Shown here piece after piece: positions 1-10,636 of a stretch of 64,000 bases of DNA (the first letter of the stretch is position 1; each line of letters opens with the position of its first letter). Below the pieces are notes generated by a model. The model had not been told where the DNA came from and made no database searches. It saw only the letters and a list, made by a program, of their open reading frames with translations. The position numbers were made by a program, and so were the translations under genes. The stretch comes from Cryobacterium sp. HLT2-28 (lineage in GTDB: Bacteria > Actinomycetota > Actinomycetes > Actinomycetales > Microbacteriaceae): assembly GCF_004402495.1 (NCBI RefSeq), contig NZ_SOFH01000023.1:62001-126000 (forward strand), written 5' to 3'.

Positions 1-401
1 AGGGAGGTCTCCGGGTTGCCGAGGCGAGCCGTTTCGGAGGCGATCCGGAAGTCGGCGGCGTAGGCCAGTTCGGCCCCGCCTCCCAGCGCCCAGCCGTCGA
101 TCGCGGCGATGACCGGCATCGGCAAGCGGGCGATCCGCTCGAACAGCTCCGAGTTGATGCCCGTGAGGGCGTCGTCGCGGCGGCGCTCCCTCAGCTGGGC
201 GATGTCGGCGCCGGAGGCGAAGACCCCGGCTGCGCCGCACAGGATCAGGATCCTCGGCCCGCGTTCCAGTTCGCTGCAGAGCAGGTGCAGTTCGTCGACC
301 ATGGCCTGGTCGATCGCGTTGCGCACGTCGGGGCGGTTCAGCTGTACCTGCACCCGGTCGGGGCGGCGTTCGACGAGCAGGGTGCTGAATTCCCGGGGCA
401 T
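1..401 (-). CDS. enoyl-CoA hydratase/isomerase family protein, 3' end outside window
   Basis: Crotonase-fold enzyme that hydrates or isomerises 2-enoyl-CoA in fatty-acid or aromatic-acid breakdown. The first 133 codons are visible. They begin MPREFSTLLVERRPDRVQVQ and contain the oxyanion-hole stretches ASGADIAQL and AIDGWALGGGAELA that define the family. The ATG follows the thiolase TAG directly, with no spacer, so the two genes are almost certainly translated from one mRNA. Next to a 3-oxoadipyl-type thiolase and a PaaR-like operator, a PaaF/PaaG-like role in phenylacetate catabolism is plausible. Crotonases are not separable by sequence glance, so no symbol is given. Confidence 0.9.
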   Translation of the reverse strand, partial: MPREFSTLLVERRPDRVQVQLNRPDVRNAIDQAMVDELHLLCSELERGPRILILCGAAGVFASGADIAQLRERRRDDALTGINSELFERIARLPMPVIAAIDGWALGGGAELAYAADFRIASETARLGNPETS

Positions 402-1586
<1,185 letters not shown>

Positions 1587-1617
1587 GGCTTCATCACCTT
1601 TGATCGCCGTATTACTT

Positions 1618-1639
1618 ACTGACCGTTCGTTCCGTAAAG
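1618..1639. promoter_or_regulatory. PaaR-like operator upstream of thiolase
   Basis: The 22 bases ACTGACCGTTCGTTCCGTAA plus AG match the actinobacterial PaaR (TetR family) operator ACTNACCGNNCGNNCGGTNAGT except at three positions near the right end. The site is 31 bp before the thiolase ATG and 66 bp before the divergent ltrA-like start. I recall the consensus from Corynebacterium work; the match was made by eye. It suggests phenylacetyl-CoA-responsive repression of the leftward operon. Confidence 0.55.
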
Positions 1640-1705
1640 AATGACACAGAAACAGCGGATGCGGCAACCGACCCTCCGGTCGGGCAGGTCGGGCACAATG
1701 GAGTC

Positions 1706-2938
1706 GTGACTGCCCGACCGAAGGATGCGACCCATCCGTCCACGCCCGCGCTCGGGCTCCGCCGCGATCTCGCCCGGCCCGCCGACCACCCGCGCACCGA
1801 CCGGGTCACCTACATCGAGTTGTTCTTCGACCTCGTCTTCGTGTTCGCCCTCACCCAGCTGTCCCGCTTCCTCTACGAGAACCAGTCCTGGGTCGGCGCG
1901 CTCGAATCCGCGACCCTGGTGCTGGCGCTGTGGTGGGTGTGGGTGCACACGACCTGGGTGACGAACGTGCTCGACCCGGCCCGGTTGCCGGTGCGCCTGG
2001 TGGTGATCGGGCTCTCGCTCGTGGGCCTGCTCCTGAGCGTGTCGATCGGGGAGTCGTTCGGCGACCGCGGCCTCACCTTCGCCCTCGCCTACGTGGCGCT
2101 GCAGCTGGGGCGCACGGTCTTCATGGCACTGGCGCTGGCGCGCCACGACCGGGTGCTCTACCGGAATTTCCTGCGCATCCTGGTCTGGCTCTCGGTCTCG
2201 GGCGTCTTCTGGATCATGGGGGCGCTGCTGCCGTTGGAGTTCCGGCTCCCGCTGTGGATCGCCGGGCTCCTGGTCGAGTACGTCTCGGCAAGCATCGGTT
2301 TCCGGCTGCCGGGTCTCGGCCGGTCGGGTCTGGACGACTGGGACCTCTCCGGCCCGCACATCGCCGAGCGCAGCGCGCTGTTCGTGATCATCGCGCTGGG
2401 CGAATCCATCCTCGTCAGCGGTTTCGCGTTCGTCGACCAGGACGCGTCGCTTCCCGGGGTCCTCGGCCTGCTCCTCGCCTTCACCGGTGGCGTGATGATG
2501 TGGTGGCTGTACTTCGACCACGGTGAGCGGGCCGGGAGCCGCGCGATCGCCGCGTCGGCGGAGCCGGGCCGGATCGCACGCCTCGCCTACACCTACGTGC
2601 ACGCGATCATCATCGCCGGCATCGTGCTGACCAGTGTTGCCGACAAGGAGATCCTGGCGCATCCGGACGAGCCGATGCGGCTGTCGACGGCCGTGGTGAT
2701 CACCGGCGGGCCATTCGTCTATCTCATCGGGCTCCAGCTGTTCCGCTGGATCGTCGCCCGGCAGGTGCTGGCGTCACACCTGGCCGGGATCGCCCTCCTG
2801 GCGCTCGCGTTCGCCGCAGCCGGGCTGGTCTCGCCGCTCGCCCTCGCCGGCCTGTGCACTGCCGTCCTGATGCTCGTCGCGGCCTGGGAGACCATCGTGC
2901 GGCTCCGGGCCGGCACGACCGATGCCGACGCCGGCTGA
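1706..2938 (+). CDS. low temperature requirement protein A (LtrA) family membrane protein
   Basis: 410-aa polytopic membrane protein. The N-terminal TYIELFFDLVFVFALTQLS is the signature of the LtrA family (named from Listeria cold-growth mutants; biochemical function unknown). About ten hydrophobic segments follow, including ALWWVWVHTTWVTNVLDP and GGVMMWWLYFDHGERAGSR, also typical. The start is GTG; a -10-like CACAAT lies six bases upstream and the GGAG is too close to act as a normal ribosome site, so the transcript may be leaderless. It is divergent from the thiolase operon and ends in a short gap before convergent genes. Confidence 0.85.
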   Translation: MTARPKDATHPSTPALGLRRDLARPADHPRTDRVTYIELFFDLVFVFALTQLSRFLYENQSWVGALESATLVLALWWVWVHTTWVTNVLDPARLPVRLVVIGLSLVGLLLSVSIGESFGDRGLTFALAYVALQLGRTVFMALALARHDRVLYRNFLRILVWLSVSGVFWIMGALLPLEFRLPLWIAGLLVEYVSASIGFRLPGLGRSGLDDWDLSGPHIAERSALFVIIALGESILVSGFAFVDQDASLPGVLGLLLAFTGGVMMWWLYFDHGERAGSRAIAASAEPGRIARLAYTYVHAIIIAGIVLTSVADKEILAHPDEPMRLSTAVVITGGPFVYLIGLQLFRWIVARQVLASHLAGIALLALAFAAAGLVSPLALAGLCTAVLMLVAAWETIVRLRAGTTDADAG

Positions 2939-3010
2939 CCTGCCCCGTCCTGTTCCCGGACCGTTCCGGCCGCGAGAGCGATGGAACGGAGCGGGGAACG
3001 GAGGGGCGGA

Positions 3011-3511
3011 TCAGAAGAAGCCGTCGGGCGTGCCCGCCGCCTTCGTGACCTCATCGGTGCCGACGCCCGCGGCGGCGAGCTTGGCCATCGCCACGCGCAG
3101 CCCTGATTCCATCTGCGCCGCCCAGACCTCGGTCTCCCGGCTGCCGGCGTCCGCGGCATCCGCCCGCGCGATCGCCTTCTCCTTCTCGGCGCGCTCGTTC
3201 TTGACCTGCTGGATGCTCAGGGTGATCCCGTAGTACGCGGCGACCATCGACGCGATCGGCGTCGCGAACACGGCGAGGGCGTTGATGCTCTCGCTGGACA
3301 CCCCGACGAGGATCATCACGATGAAGGCCAGCGCGAGCGCGCCGATGCCGACGAGCACGACGAGGGCCGTGCGCTGGGCGGTGTTCGAGTGTGCGATGGT
3401 GTGCACGGCGGCGGCGGCGGTCGGCGCGGCCGGAGCAGGGACCGATGCGGCGCCGTCGAAGGTGGGCATCACCGCGGTCCGGTCGTCCTGGTTCGTGGGC
3501 AGGTCAGTCAT
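3011..3511 (-). CDS. small two-helix membrane protein of unknown function, last gene of the trehalose operon
   Basis: 166 aa, not recognised. Residues 1-48 are Ala/Pro-rich and disordered, two hydrophobic helices lie at about 49-71 and 76-99, and residues 100-125 are a charged helical stretch (QQVKNERAEKEKAIARADAA) that could form a short coiled coil. The C-terminus holds the amphipathic VAMAKLAAAGVGTDEV. The start at MTDLP is chosen because GGAG sits six bases upstream; it overlaps the preceding HTH gene by eight bases, so it is translationally coupled to the trehalose operon. MEQQM four codons upstream is an alternative start. Confidence 0.7.
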   Translation of the reverse strand: MTDLPTNQDDRTAVMPTFDGAASVPAPAAPTAAAAVHTIAHSNTAQRTALVVLVGIGALALAFIVMILVGVSSESINALAVFATPIASMVAAYYGITLSIQQVKNERAEKEKAIARADAADAGSRETEVWAAQMESGLRVAMAKLAAAGVGTDEVTKAAGTPDGFF

Positions 3512-4046
3512 CTGTTGCTCCATCTTCAATGTGCGATCGGGTGGGGAGTTCAATCGAGGCGTCGTCCGGGGCTCCGTCGAGGAAGACCCGTTTGTAGGAG
3601 CGGCCGTCCGGCAGTTCCACGGTGCGGCTGGCCAGTTTGCCCCGGCTCACCTGCAGGTAGACGGCCTGCACCGTGACTCCCAGTGTCGCCGCCGCCTGCG
3701 CGACAGACAAACCGGGCAGCTCCGTCGGCACGCTGCTGGGCCGGGCGCCGCGCTTGCGGCCGGCGGCCAGCCGCGCCGCGATGTCCTCGTCGGTGCCGCT
3801 CCAGCGCCACCGGGCCGCCGCCGGTTTCAACCCGGCGGCGTCGGCGATCTCGTCCCAGCCGGCGCCGGCGTCCAGGGCATCCCTCACCCCGGCCAGGGTG
3901 GCCGGGTCGGCCTCGAGTTCGTGGACCAGGCGACGGATGGCCCGCACCCGTTCAAGCGGCGGCGCAGCCTGGTCCTCGTTCAGTTCGGCCAATCGCACCA
4001 GGGCAGCCCGGGTGGACGGCGCCAGGAATGAGCTCATCGCGGTCAT
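3504..4046 (-). CDS. double helix-turn-helix protein at the end of the trehalose operon
   Basis: 180 aa, no named family recognised. Two HTH-like segments are visible: residues 61-82 ([20 protein letters not shown]) and 113-137 ([20 protein letters not shown]), the latter resembling the excisionase/MerR-type fold, followed by [19 protein letters not shown]. The ATG overlaps the treZ stop in an ATGA; MSSFL three codons in is an alternative. Its position as fourth gene of a glgX-treY-treZ operon suggests a regulator linked to trehalose or glycogen, but nothing in the sequence proves which sites it binds. No sensor domain is visible. Confidence 0.75.
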   Translation of the reverse strand: MTAMSSFLAPSTRAALVRLAELNEDQAAPPLERVRAIRRLVHELEADPATLAGVRDALDAGAGWDEIADAAGLKPAAARWRWSGTDEDIAARLAAGRKRGARPSSVPTELPGLSVAQAAATLGVTVQAVYLQVSRGKLASRTVELPDGRSYKRVFLDGAPDDASIELPTRSHIEDGATDD

Positions 4047-5863
4047 CGGTCCCGCTGGTGACGCGGGGCCGCGCTTCCGGGCCGGTCGCAGAACACGACG
4101 ACGGCGTGCCCGGCCAGGGTCAGCCCGCCGTCGTGGGTCGCGACGACGGCGTCTCCTGATGCGGCGAACGACGCGGCCGGCCGGCCGCCCGTCGTGGCGA
4201 CCCGGCAGGGTTCCAAACCCAGGTTGACCACGATCTCCGTCTCGCCGCGGCGCAGGCTGAGCCGGCGCTCCCGCTCGTCGACGTCCACCTGGATCCGGTC
4301 GAAGCGGGGGTCCGTGAAGCCGGGAACGGCTCGGCGCAGAACCGCCAGGGCCTGGTAGTACGACAGCAGGCGGGCGCTGCCTGGTTCATCCGGCTCTGTC
4401 CAGTCGAGCCGGGACCGGGTGAACGTCTCCGGGTCCTGGGGGTCGGGCACCAGGGCAGGGTCCCAGCCCATCCGGGCGAACTCGCTGATCCGGCCATTCC
4501 TGGTCGCCTCGCCGAGCTCGGGCTCCGGGTGCGAGGTGAAGAACTGCCACGGTGTGCGGGCACCCCACTCCTCCCCCATGAAGAGCATGGGCGTGAACGG
4601 GCCCAGCAGGGTCAGGGTCGCCGCGATGGCGAGCTGGCCTGCGTCCAGCTGGGCGCCGAGCCGGTCGCCGATGGCGCGGTTGCCGATCTGGTCGTGGTTC
4701 TGGCTGGCGACGACGAGGCGCCAGGCCGGCATCCGCTCGGTGTCGATCGGGCGGCCGTGGGTGCGTGCCCGGAAGCTGGAGAAGGTGCCGTCGTGGAAGA
4801 AACCGTGGGTGAGCACCTTCGCGAGGGCGCCGAGCGGCTCGAAGTCGGCGTAGTAGCCCGTGGTCTCGCCGGTCAGGGCGACGTGCACCGCATGGTGGAA
4901 GTCGTCGCTCCACTGCCCGGTGAGCCCGTAACCGCCCGCCTCCCTGGTGGTGATCAGGCGCGGGTCGTTGAGGTCGGATTCGGCGACCAGGCTGAGCGGG
5001 CGGCCGACGTGCGCGCTCAGGGCGTCGACCTCGATGGCCAGTTCCTCGAGCAGGTGGGTGGCCCGCTCGTCGTGCAGGGCGTGCACCGCGTCCAGGCGCA
5101 GGCCGTCGACATGGTAGTCGCCGAGCCACATCAGGGCGTTGTCGATGATGTAGCGGCGCACCTCGTCCGAGCCGGGGCCGTCCAGGTTGAGTGACGATCC
5201 CCAGGTGTTCCCGGCGGCAGCGCTGAGGTAGGGCCCGAACTTGCCCAGGTAGTTGCCGCTCGGCCCGAGGTGGTTGTAGACGACGTCCTGGATGACGCCG
5301 ATGCCGGCCCGGTGGCAGGCGTCGACGAAGCGGCGGTAGGCGGCCGGGCCGCCGTAGCCCTCGTGCACCGCGTACCAGAGCACGCCGTCGTAGCCCCAGT
5401 TGTGGGCGCCGTTGAACGCGTTCACGGGGAGCAGCTCCACGAAGTCAACGCCGATCGAGGCGAGGTGGGCCAGCTTCCCGGCCGCGGCGTCGAGCGTGCC
5501 CTCCGGGGTGAATGTGCCCAGGTGCAGCTCGTAGATGGTGCTTCCGGCCAGCTGGCGGCCGGTCCAGGCCTGGTCGGTCCAGGCCCCGCCGTGATCCACG
5601 GTCCGGGACAGGCCGTGCACCCCGTTCGGCTGGTGCCGCGAGCGAGGGTCGGGGAACGGGCCCTCGCCGTCGACCCGGAAGCCGTAGTCGAGCGGGCCGG
5701 AGGCACCAGGCCGTGGGGCCCGCCACCAGCCGTCGCCGGTTCGGGTCATCGGCAGTGTGGCGCCGGCGAGCACCAGCTCCACCGTGGCCGCGGCCGGAGC
5801 CCAGATCTCGAAGGACTCACTGTCCTCCAGCGGCGCCTTGTCCTCGAAGGGTTCACCGGGCAT
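4043..5863 (-). CDS. treZ: malto-oligosyltrehalose trehalohydrolase
   Basis: 606-aa GH13 enzyme that releases trehalose from maltooligosyl-trehalose made by TreY. An N-terminal carbohydrate-binding-like beta domain (about 15-90) precedes the catalytic barrel. Visible GH13 landmarks are DVVYNH (193-198), the nucleophile Asp258 in [10 protein letters not shown], the acid/base Glu295 in LVAESD and the third acid in [32 protein letters not shown] is typical of TreZ. The start overlaps the treY end by 11 bases and has AAAGGCGG upstream. Cytoplasmic. Confidence 0.95.
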   Translation of the reverse strand: MPGEPFEDKAPLEDSESFEIWAPAAATVELVLAGATLPMTRTGDGWWRAPRPGASGPLDYGFRVDGEGPFPDPRSRHQPNGVHGLSRTVDHGGAWTDQAWTGRQLAGSTIYELHLGTFTPEGTLDAAAGKLAHLASIGVDFVELLPVNAFNGAHNWGYDGVLWYAVHEGYGGPAAYRRFVDACHRAGIGVIQDVVYNHLGPSGNYLGKFGPYLSAAAGNTWGSSLNLDGPGSDEVRRYIIDNALMWLGDYHVDGLRLDAVHALHDERATHLLEELAIEVDALSAHVGRPLSLVAESDLNDPRLITTREAGGYGLTGQWSDDFHHAVHVALTGETTGYYADFEPLGALAKVLTHGFFHDGTFSSFRARTHGRPIDTERMPAWRLVVASQNHDQIGNRAIGDRLGAQLDAGQLAIAATLTLLGPFTPMLFMGEEWGARTPWQFFTSHPEPELGEATRNGRISEFARMGWDPALVPDPQDPETFTRSRLDWTEPDEPGSARLLSYYQALAVLRRAVPGFTDPRFDRIQVDVDERERRLSLRRGETEIVVNLGLEPCRVATTGGRPAASFAASGDAVVATHDGGLTLAGHAVVVFCDRPGSAAPRHQRDR

Positions 5864-8210
5864 GTCGGCCGCCTTTCGTCGCTTCGCGCCGGTCGGCGGC
5901 GTCCTCGGTCACGAGCAGCGCCACCGGGTAGCGCGCCAGCAGGTCGGCCAGCCTGATCGACCCGCCGTCGAAACGGATGCCGGTGAGAAGGTCGACGACC
6001 TGGCGGCCGGCGAGCACGATGGTCGTGTCCTCCCACCCGCCCGCGTCGGCCAGGCCGAGCGGGAGCCGGGTCGCGACGGTGACGGCCTCGCCGCGGTCGA
6101 ATGCGATCACGTGCCCGGCCCGTGCCCCGAAGGCCGGGACCGGCGCGTAGCGGAAGAACCGGCCCGGCTCGTCGCGGCGCAGTCGCAGGGCACGGCTGGT
6201 GACCAGCAGTTTGGCCGCACCGCTCTCGTCGACCTCCGGCAGCCATCCGTCGTCGATCCGGGCCAGGTAGTCGCGCCGGAGCGCGTAGTCGACGGGGCGG
6301 CGGTTGTCGGGGTCGACCAGGGAGGTCTCCCACAGTTCGCTGCCCTGGTACACGTCGGGCACGCCGGTGGTGGTGAGCTGCACGAGCTTCGCGGCGAGGG
6401 AGTTGCTCCAGCCTGCGTGCCGCACCCGGTCGACGAACCCGGTGATCGTGCCGGCGACGGACTCGTTCCCGGTCGTCGCGGCGGTGAGGTCACGCAGCGC
6501 CGTTTCGAAAGCATCGTTCCGGTCGGTCCAGGTGGTCGAGGTTCCGGCCTCCCGCGCGGCCTTCTCCGCGTAGGCGCCGAGACGTTCGGGGCTGGCCGGC
6601 CAGGCGCCGATCACGGCCTGCCAGAGCAGGTTCTCGAACGGGGCGTCGCCGAGCGGCGCCGCCTGGCGGAGAGAGTCCAGGGTGCTCGCCCATTCGGCGG
6701 GGACCTCGGCGAGCACGGTGATCCTGGCCCGCACGTCTTCGCCGCGTTTGGTGTCGTGGGTGGCGAGCGTGGTCATCGAGCCGGGCATGGTGGCCTGCCG
6801 CAGTTGCTGGCGGCGGTGGAACTCGGCCGGGTCGATCGTGAATTCCGACGGGTCGGCGCCGACCTCGTTGAGCGAGGTCAGCCGGCTGTAACGGTAGTAG
6901 GCGGTGTCTTCGACGCCCTTGGCCATCACCATTCCGGAGGTCTGCTGGAACCTGACGGCGGCGGGATGCCCCGGGTCGCCGAGCACGGGCAGCAGCAGGT
7001 CGATCGTCGACACCAGCTCGGGGCGGCGGGCCACGGCCGACCGTGCGGCGGCCTGCAGCCGGTCGATGCCGACCGGGAGGTAGGAGCGGTAGACCGGGAA
7101 GCAGGCGAGCAGTTCGGCGATCGCGTCAGCCGGGTCGGCGATCTCCGGCACCAGCCTGGCCAGTCGCAGCACCTCGGCGCGCAGGGTCCGGTCGGCGATG
7201 GTGCGCTTGTCGGCGTGCACCAGCTCCTCCCAGGCGAGCGCGTCGGCGTCCTCGAGGCGTCCCGCTTCCCGCTGCAGGCGCGTCTCGAGGGCGTCGAGTT
7301 CATCTTCGCCGGCCGGGTCGACGAGGACGCGGTCGAAGTCGCCCAGCGCGTCGTAGCCGGTGGTGCCGCTGGTGGCCCAGTTCGCCGGCAGCTGTTCGTC
7401 ACCCTCGAGGATCTTCTCGACGAGCACGTAGGTACCCCCGGTGGCCGCGCGCAGCCGGTCGAGGTAGCCGCCCGGATCGGCCAGGCCGTCGGGGTGGTCG
7501 ACCCGCAGGCCGTGCAAGAGCCCGTCCCGCACCCAGCGCACGATCTCCCGGTGCGATTCCTCGAACACCCAGGGCACTTCGACCCGGATCCCGGCGAGGC
7601 TGTTGACGGCGAAGAAACGCCGGTAGTTCAGGTCGGTGTCGGCGCGGCGCCAGCTGACGAGTTCGTAATGCTGGCGGGAGTGCACGGTGCGGGCGTCAGC
7701 CCCGTCGTCGGCGCTGCCGGCGGCAAGCGGGAACCGGTTGTCGAAGTAATGGAGTTCGTCGCCGACGATCTCAAGCGCGTCGAGTTCAGCGTCACCGTCA
7801 CCGAGCACCGGGAGCAGGATGCGGCCCGCTCCGGCCGCCCAGTCCACGTCGAATGCTTCGGCGAAGCGCGAGCCCCGGCCGCCCGCGAGCAGGTCCCACC
7901 ACCAGGCGTTCTGCCGCGGGGTGGCGACCCCGACGTGGTTGGGAACGATGTCGACGAGGATTCCCCGCCCCGCCTCCCTCGCGGCCGTCGCCAACCGGAG
8001 GAGCCCGTCCGGCCCGCCGCGCGCCGGGTCGACGGTGGAATGGTCGACCACGTCGTAGCCGTGGTCGGAGCCTTCCTCCGCCGCGAGCAGCGGCGAGAGG
8101 TAGAGCCAGTCCACGCCGAGCGCGGTGACATAGTCGAGGATGCCGGCGGCAGCGTCCAGATCGAAGTCCGCCGTGATCTGGACCCGGTAGGTGGAAAGCG
8201 GGATCCTCAC
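5853..8210 (-). CDS. treY: malto-oligosyltrehalose synthase
   Basis: 785-aa GH13-family isomerase that turns the reducing-end alpha-1,4 bond of maltooligosaccharides into an alpha,alpha-1,1 bond. The N-terminus [20 protein letters not shown] and the conserved [33 protein letters not shown] and LVEKIL are TreY hallmarks. It starts with GTG inside a GTGA overlap with the glgX stop and overlaps treZ by 11 bases, so the three enzymes should be made in fixed ratio. Length is normal for the family. Confidence 0.95.
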   Translation of the reverse strand: MRIPLSTYRVQITADFDLDAAAGILDYVTALGVDWLYLSPLLAAEEGSDHGYDVVDHSTVDPARGGPDGLLRLATAAREAGRGILVDIVPNHVGVATPRQNAWWWDLLAGGRGSRFAEAFDVDWAAGAGRILLPVLGDGDAELDALEIVGDELHYFDNRFPLAAGSADDGADARTVHSRQHYELVSWRRADTDLNYRRFFAVNSLAGIRVEVPWVFEESHREIVRWVRDGLLHGLRVDHPDGLADPGGYLDRLRAATGGTYVLVEKILEGDEQLPANWATSGTTGYDALGDFDRVLVDPAGEDELDALETRLQREAGRLEDADALAWEELVHADKRTIADRTLRAEVLRLARLVPEIADPADAIAELLACFPVYRSYLPVGIDRLQAAARSAVARRPELVSTIDLLLPVLGDPGHPAAVRFQQTSGMVMAKGVEDTAYYRYSRLTSLNEVGADPSEFTIDPAEFHRRQQLRQATMPGSMTTLATHDTKRGEDVRARITVLAEVPAEWASTLDSLRQAAPLGDAPFENLLWQAVIGAWPASPERLGAYAEKAAREAGTSTTWTDRNDAFETALRDLTAATTGNESVAGTITGFVDRVRHAGWSNSLAAKLVQLTTTGVPDVYQGSELWETSLVDPDNRRPVDYALRRDYLARIDDGWLPEVDESGAAKLLVTSRALRLRRDEPGRFFRYAPVPAFGARAGHVIAFDRGEAVTVATRLPLGLADAGGWEDTTIVLAGRQVVDLLTGIRFDGGSIRLADLLARYPVALLVTEDAADRREATKGGRHAR

Positions 8211-10519
8211 TTGTTCTCTTCCGGCTTGGCGCGCGGCTTCCGCGTTTTCTTCACCGGCTCTGCGGACGGTTCGGCCGTCGCCTCGACGGCCGGCGCCGAA
8301 CCCGGAGCGGCAGCATCCGCTGCGACGCCGCCGGACAGGGAGTCGGGCGGGATCGGCGAACCGGCCAGGGCCGCGAGGGAGGCCGCGACGGAGTGATCCG
8401 GGACGGATTCGGGCGGCTGGTAGGCGCGCAACACCACGAGCGAGCGCGACGACACGGTCTGCACGGCGCCGGCGGCGTGCGGCAGGGCATCCGCTCCGTG
8501 GCCCGCGGTGTCGACGACGATCTCCCAGGCCGGCGCGTAGTCAGCGGACGGCAGGGTGAAGGCGACGTCTTCGTGGTCCGCGTTGAAGATGAGGAGGAAG
8601 TTGACGTCGGTGACGTTCTCACCGCGCGAGTTCCGCTCCCGGATCCCGTCACCGTTCAGGAACATGCCGACCGTGCGAGCCCGGTTCTCATCCCAGTCCT
8701 GCGTCTGCATCTCCTGGCCGTCGCTGTTCAGCCAGACGATGTCGGGCAGCGGGTCGCCCTCGGCACGCTTGCCGGGATTCCCGTCGAAGAACCGGCTGCG
8801 CCGGAAGGTGGGGTGTTCTTTCCGCAGCCGGGACACGGCGGCCGTAAATTCGATCAGGGGGTGGTCGGCATCATCCCAGTGGATCCAGCTCAGCTCGGAG
8901 TCCTGCGCGTAGGTGTTGTTGTTGCCCTGCTGGGTGCGGCCGAGTTCGTCGCCGTGCAGGATCATCGGCACGCCCTGCGAGAGCAGCATGGTGGCCAGGA
9001 AGTTGCGGTGCTGCCTGGCGCGCAGGGACTGCACCTCCGGGTCGTCGGTGGGACCTTCCACGCCCATGTTCCAGGACCGGTTGTGCGATTCGCCGTCGTT
9101 GTTTCCCTCGCCGTTGGCGTCGTTGTGCTTGTCGTTGTACGAGACGAGGTCGTTGATGGTGAACCCGTCGTGCGCGGTGACGAAGTTGATCGACGCGACC
9201 GGGCGTCGCCCGGAGTGCTCGTAGAGGTCGGCGGAGCCGGTGATCCGGGAGGCGAACTCGCCGAGGGTCGACGGTTCACCTCGCCAGAAGTCGCGCACGG
9301 TGTCGCGGTACTTGCCGTTCCACTCCGTCCACTGGGCGGGGAAGTTGCCGACCTGGTAGCCGCCGGGGCCGACGTCCCACGGTTCGGCGATGAGCTTGAC
9401 CTGGGACACGATCGGATCCTGCTGCACGAGCTCGAAGAAGGTGGACAGCTTGTCGACGTCGTAGAGGTCGCGGGCCAGCGCCGAGGCCAGGTCGAACCGG
9501 AAGCCGTCGACGTGCATCTCGATCACCCAGTACCGCAACGAGTCCATGATGAGCTGCAGGGAGTGCGGATGCCGCACGTTGAGCGTGTTGCCGGTGCCCG
9601 TGTAGTCCATGTAATAGCGCTTGTCGTCGTCCATCAGCCGGTAGTAGGCCTGGTTGTCGATGCCCTTGAAGGAAATGGTCGGGCCGAGGTGGTTGCCCTC
9701 CGCGGTGTGGTTGTAAACCACGTCGAGGATGACCTCGATGCCGGCATCGTGCAGGCTGCGCACCATCCCCTTGAACTCCTGCACCTGCTGGCCGCGGTCG
9801 CCGGTCGACGAGTACGCGTTGTGCGGGGAGAAGAAGCCGATGGTGTTGTAGCCCCAGTAGTTGTTCAGCCCCTTTTCCTCGAGGGTGCCGTCGTTGACGA
9901 ACTGGTGCACCGGCATCAGCTCGATGGCGGTGACGCCGAGCTTCTGCAGGTGGTCGATGACCGACGGATGCGCGACTCCCGCGTAGGTGCCGCGCTGGGA
10001 CTCCGGCACGAGCTCCTGCAACTTGGTGAGCCCCTTGACGTGGGCCTCGTAGATCAGCGATTCGCTGTACGGCGTGCGCAGCGGGCGGTCGCCGACCCAG
10101 TCGAAGAACGGGTTGACGACGACGCCCAGCATCATGTGCGACGCGGAGTCGTCGTCGTTGCGCGAATCGGGGTCGCCGAAGTCATAGGAGAACAGCGACG
10201 GGTCCCAGTCGATGGTGCCGCAGGTGGCCTTAGCGTACGGGTCGAGCAACAGCTTGTTCGGGTTGGCGCGCTGGCCGTTCTCCGGGTCGTAGTCGCCGTG
10301 CACCCGATAGCCGTAGCGCTGGCCGGGTTGCACGAGCGGGAGGTAGCAGTGCCAGATGAACGCGCTGGACTCGATGACGTCGATGCGTGTTTCGCCGCCG
10401 TCATCATCGAACAGGCAGAGTTCCACCTGGGTGGCGGCCTCGCTGAAGAGGGCGAAGTTCGTTCCGCTCCCGTCATAGGTGGCGCCGAGCGGGTAAGCAG
10501 TTCCAGGCCAGGTTTCCAA
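8207..10519 (-). CDS. glgX: glycogen debranching enzyme (isoamylase type)
   Basis: 770-aa GH13 debranching enzyme supplying linear glucans to TreY (called TreX in this operon context). An N-terminal CBM48 domain (PLGATYDGSGTNFALFSEAA) is followed by the barrel with VVYNHTAEG, FRFDLASALARD and AEPWDVG. The start is set at a TTG because GAGGAG lies four bases before it and homologues begin ETWPGTAYPLGA; an ATG 19 codons upstream has no such support. The last 65 or so residues are an Ala/Pro/Ser/Lys tail ending [14 protein letters not shown], beyond the usual family end. A -10-like TAGCGT lies 64 bases upstream of the start. First gene of the operon. Confidence 0.93.
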   Translation of the reverse strand: METWPGTAYPLGATYDGSGTNFALFSEAATQVELCLFDDDGGETRIDVIESSAFIWHCYLPLVQPGQRYGYRVHGDYDPENGQRANPNKLLLDPYAKATCGTIDWDPSLFSYDFGDPDSRNDDDSASHMMLGVVVNPFFDWVGDRPLRTPYSESLIYEAHVKGLTKLQELVPESQRGTYAGVAHPSVIDHLQKLGVTAIELMPVHQFVNDGTLEEKGLNNYWGYNTIGFFSPHNAYSSTGDRGQQVQEFKGMVRSLHDAGIEVILDVVYNHTAEGNHLGPTISFKGIDNQAYYRLMDDDKRYYMDYTGTGNTLNVRHPHSLQLIMDSLRYWVIEMHVDGFRFDLASALARDLYDVDKLSTFFELVQQDPIVSQVKLIAEPWDVGPGGYQVGNFPAQWTEWNGKYRDTVRDFWRGEPSTLGEFASRITGSADLYEHSGRRPVASINFVTAHDGFTINDLVSYNDKHNDANGEGNNDGESHNRSWNMGVEGPTDDPEVQSLRARQHRNFLATMLLSQGVPMILHGDELGRTQQGNNNTYAQDSELSWIHWDDADHPLIEFTAAVSRLRKEHPTFRRSRFFDGNPGKRAEGDPLPDIVWLNSDGQEMQTQDWDENRARTVGMFLNGDGIRERNSRGENVTDVNFLLIFNADHEDVAFTLPSADYAPAWEIVVDTAGHGADALPHAAGAVQTVSSRSLVVLRAYQPPESVPDHSVAASLAALAGSPIPPDSLSGGVAADAAAPGSAPAVEATAEPSAEPVKKTRKPRAKPEENK

Positions 10520-10636
10520 GGGACTCCTCAGGGTTTTTCGGATCGATACAGGTGCCCGGCGGCGGCCGCAGAACACATCAGTACGCTACCGTCTCCGGGA
10601 GTCCGCCACATCCTGCGGAGCCGCGGCGACGCCGAA

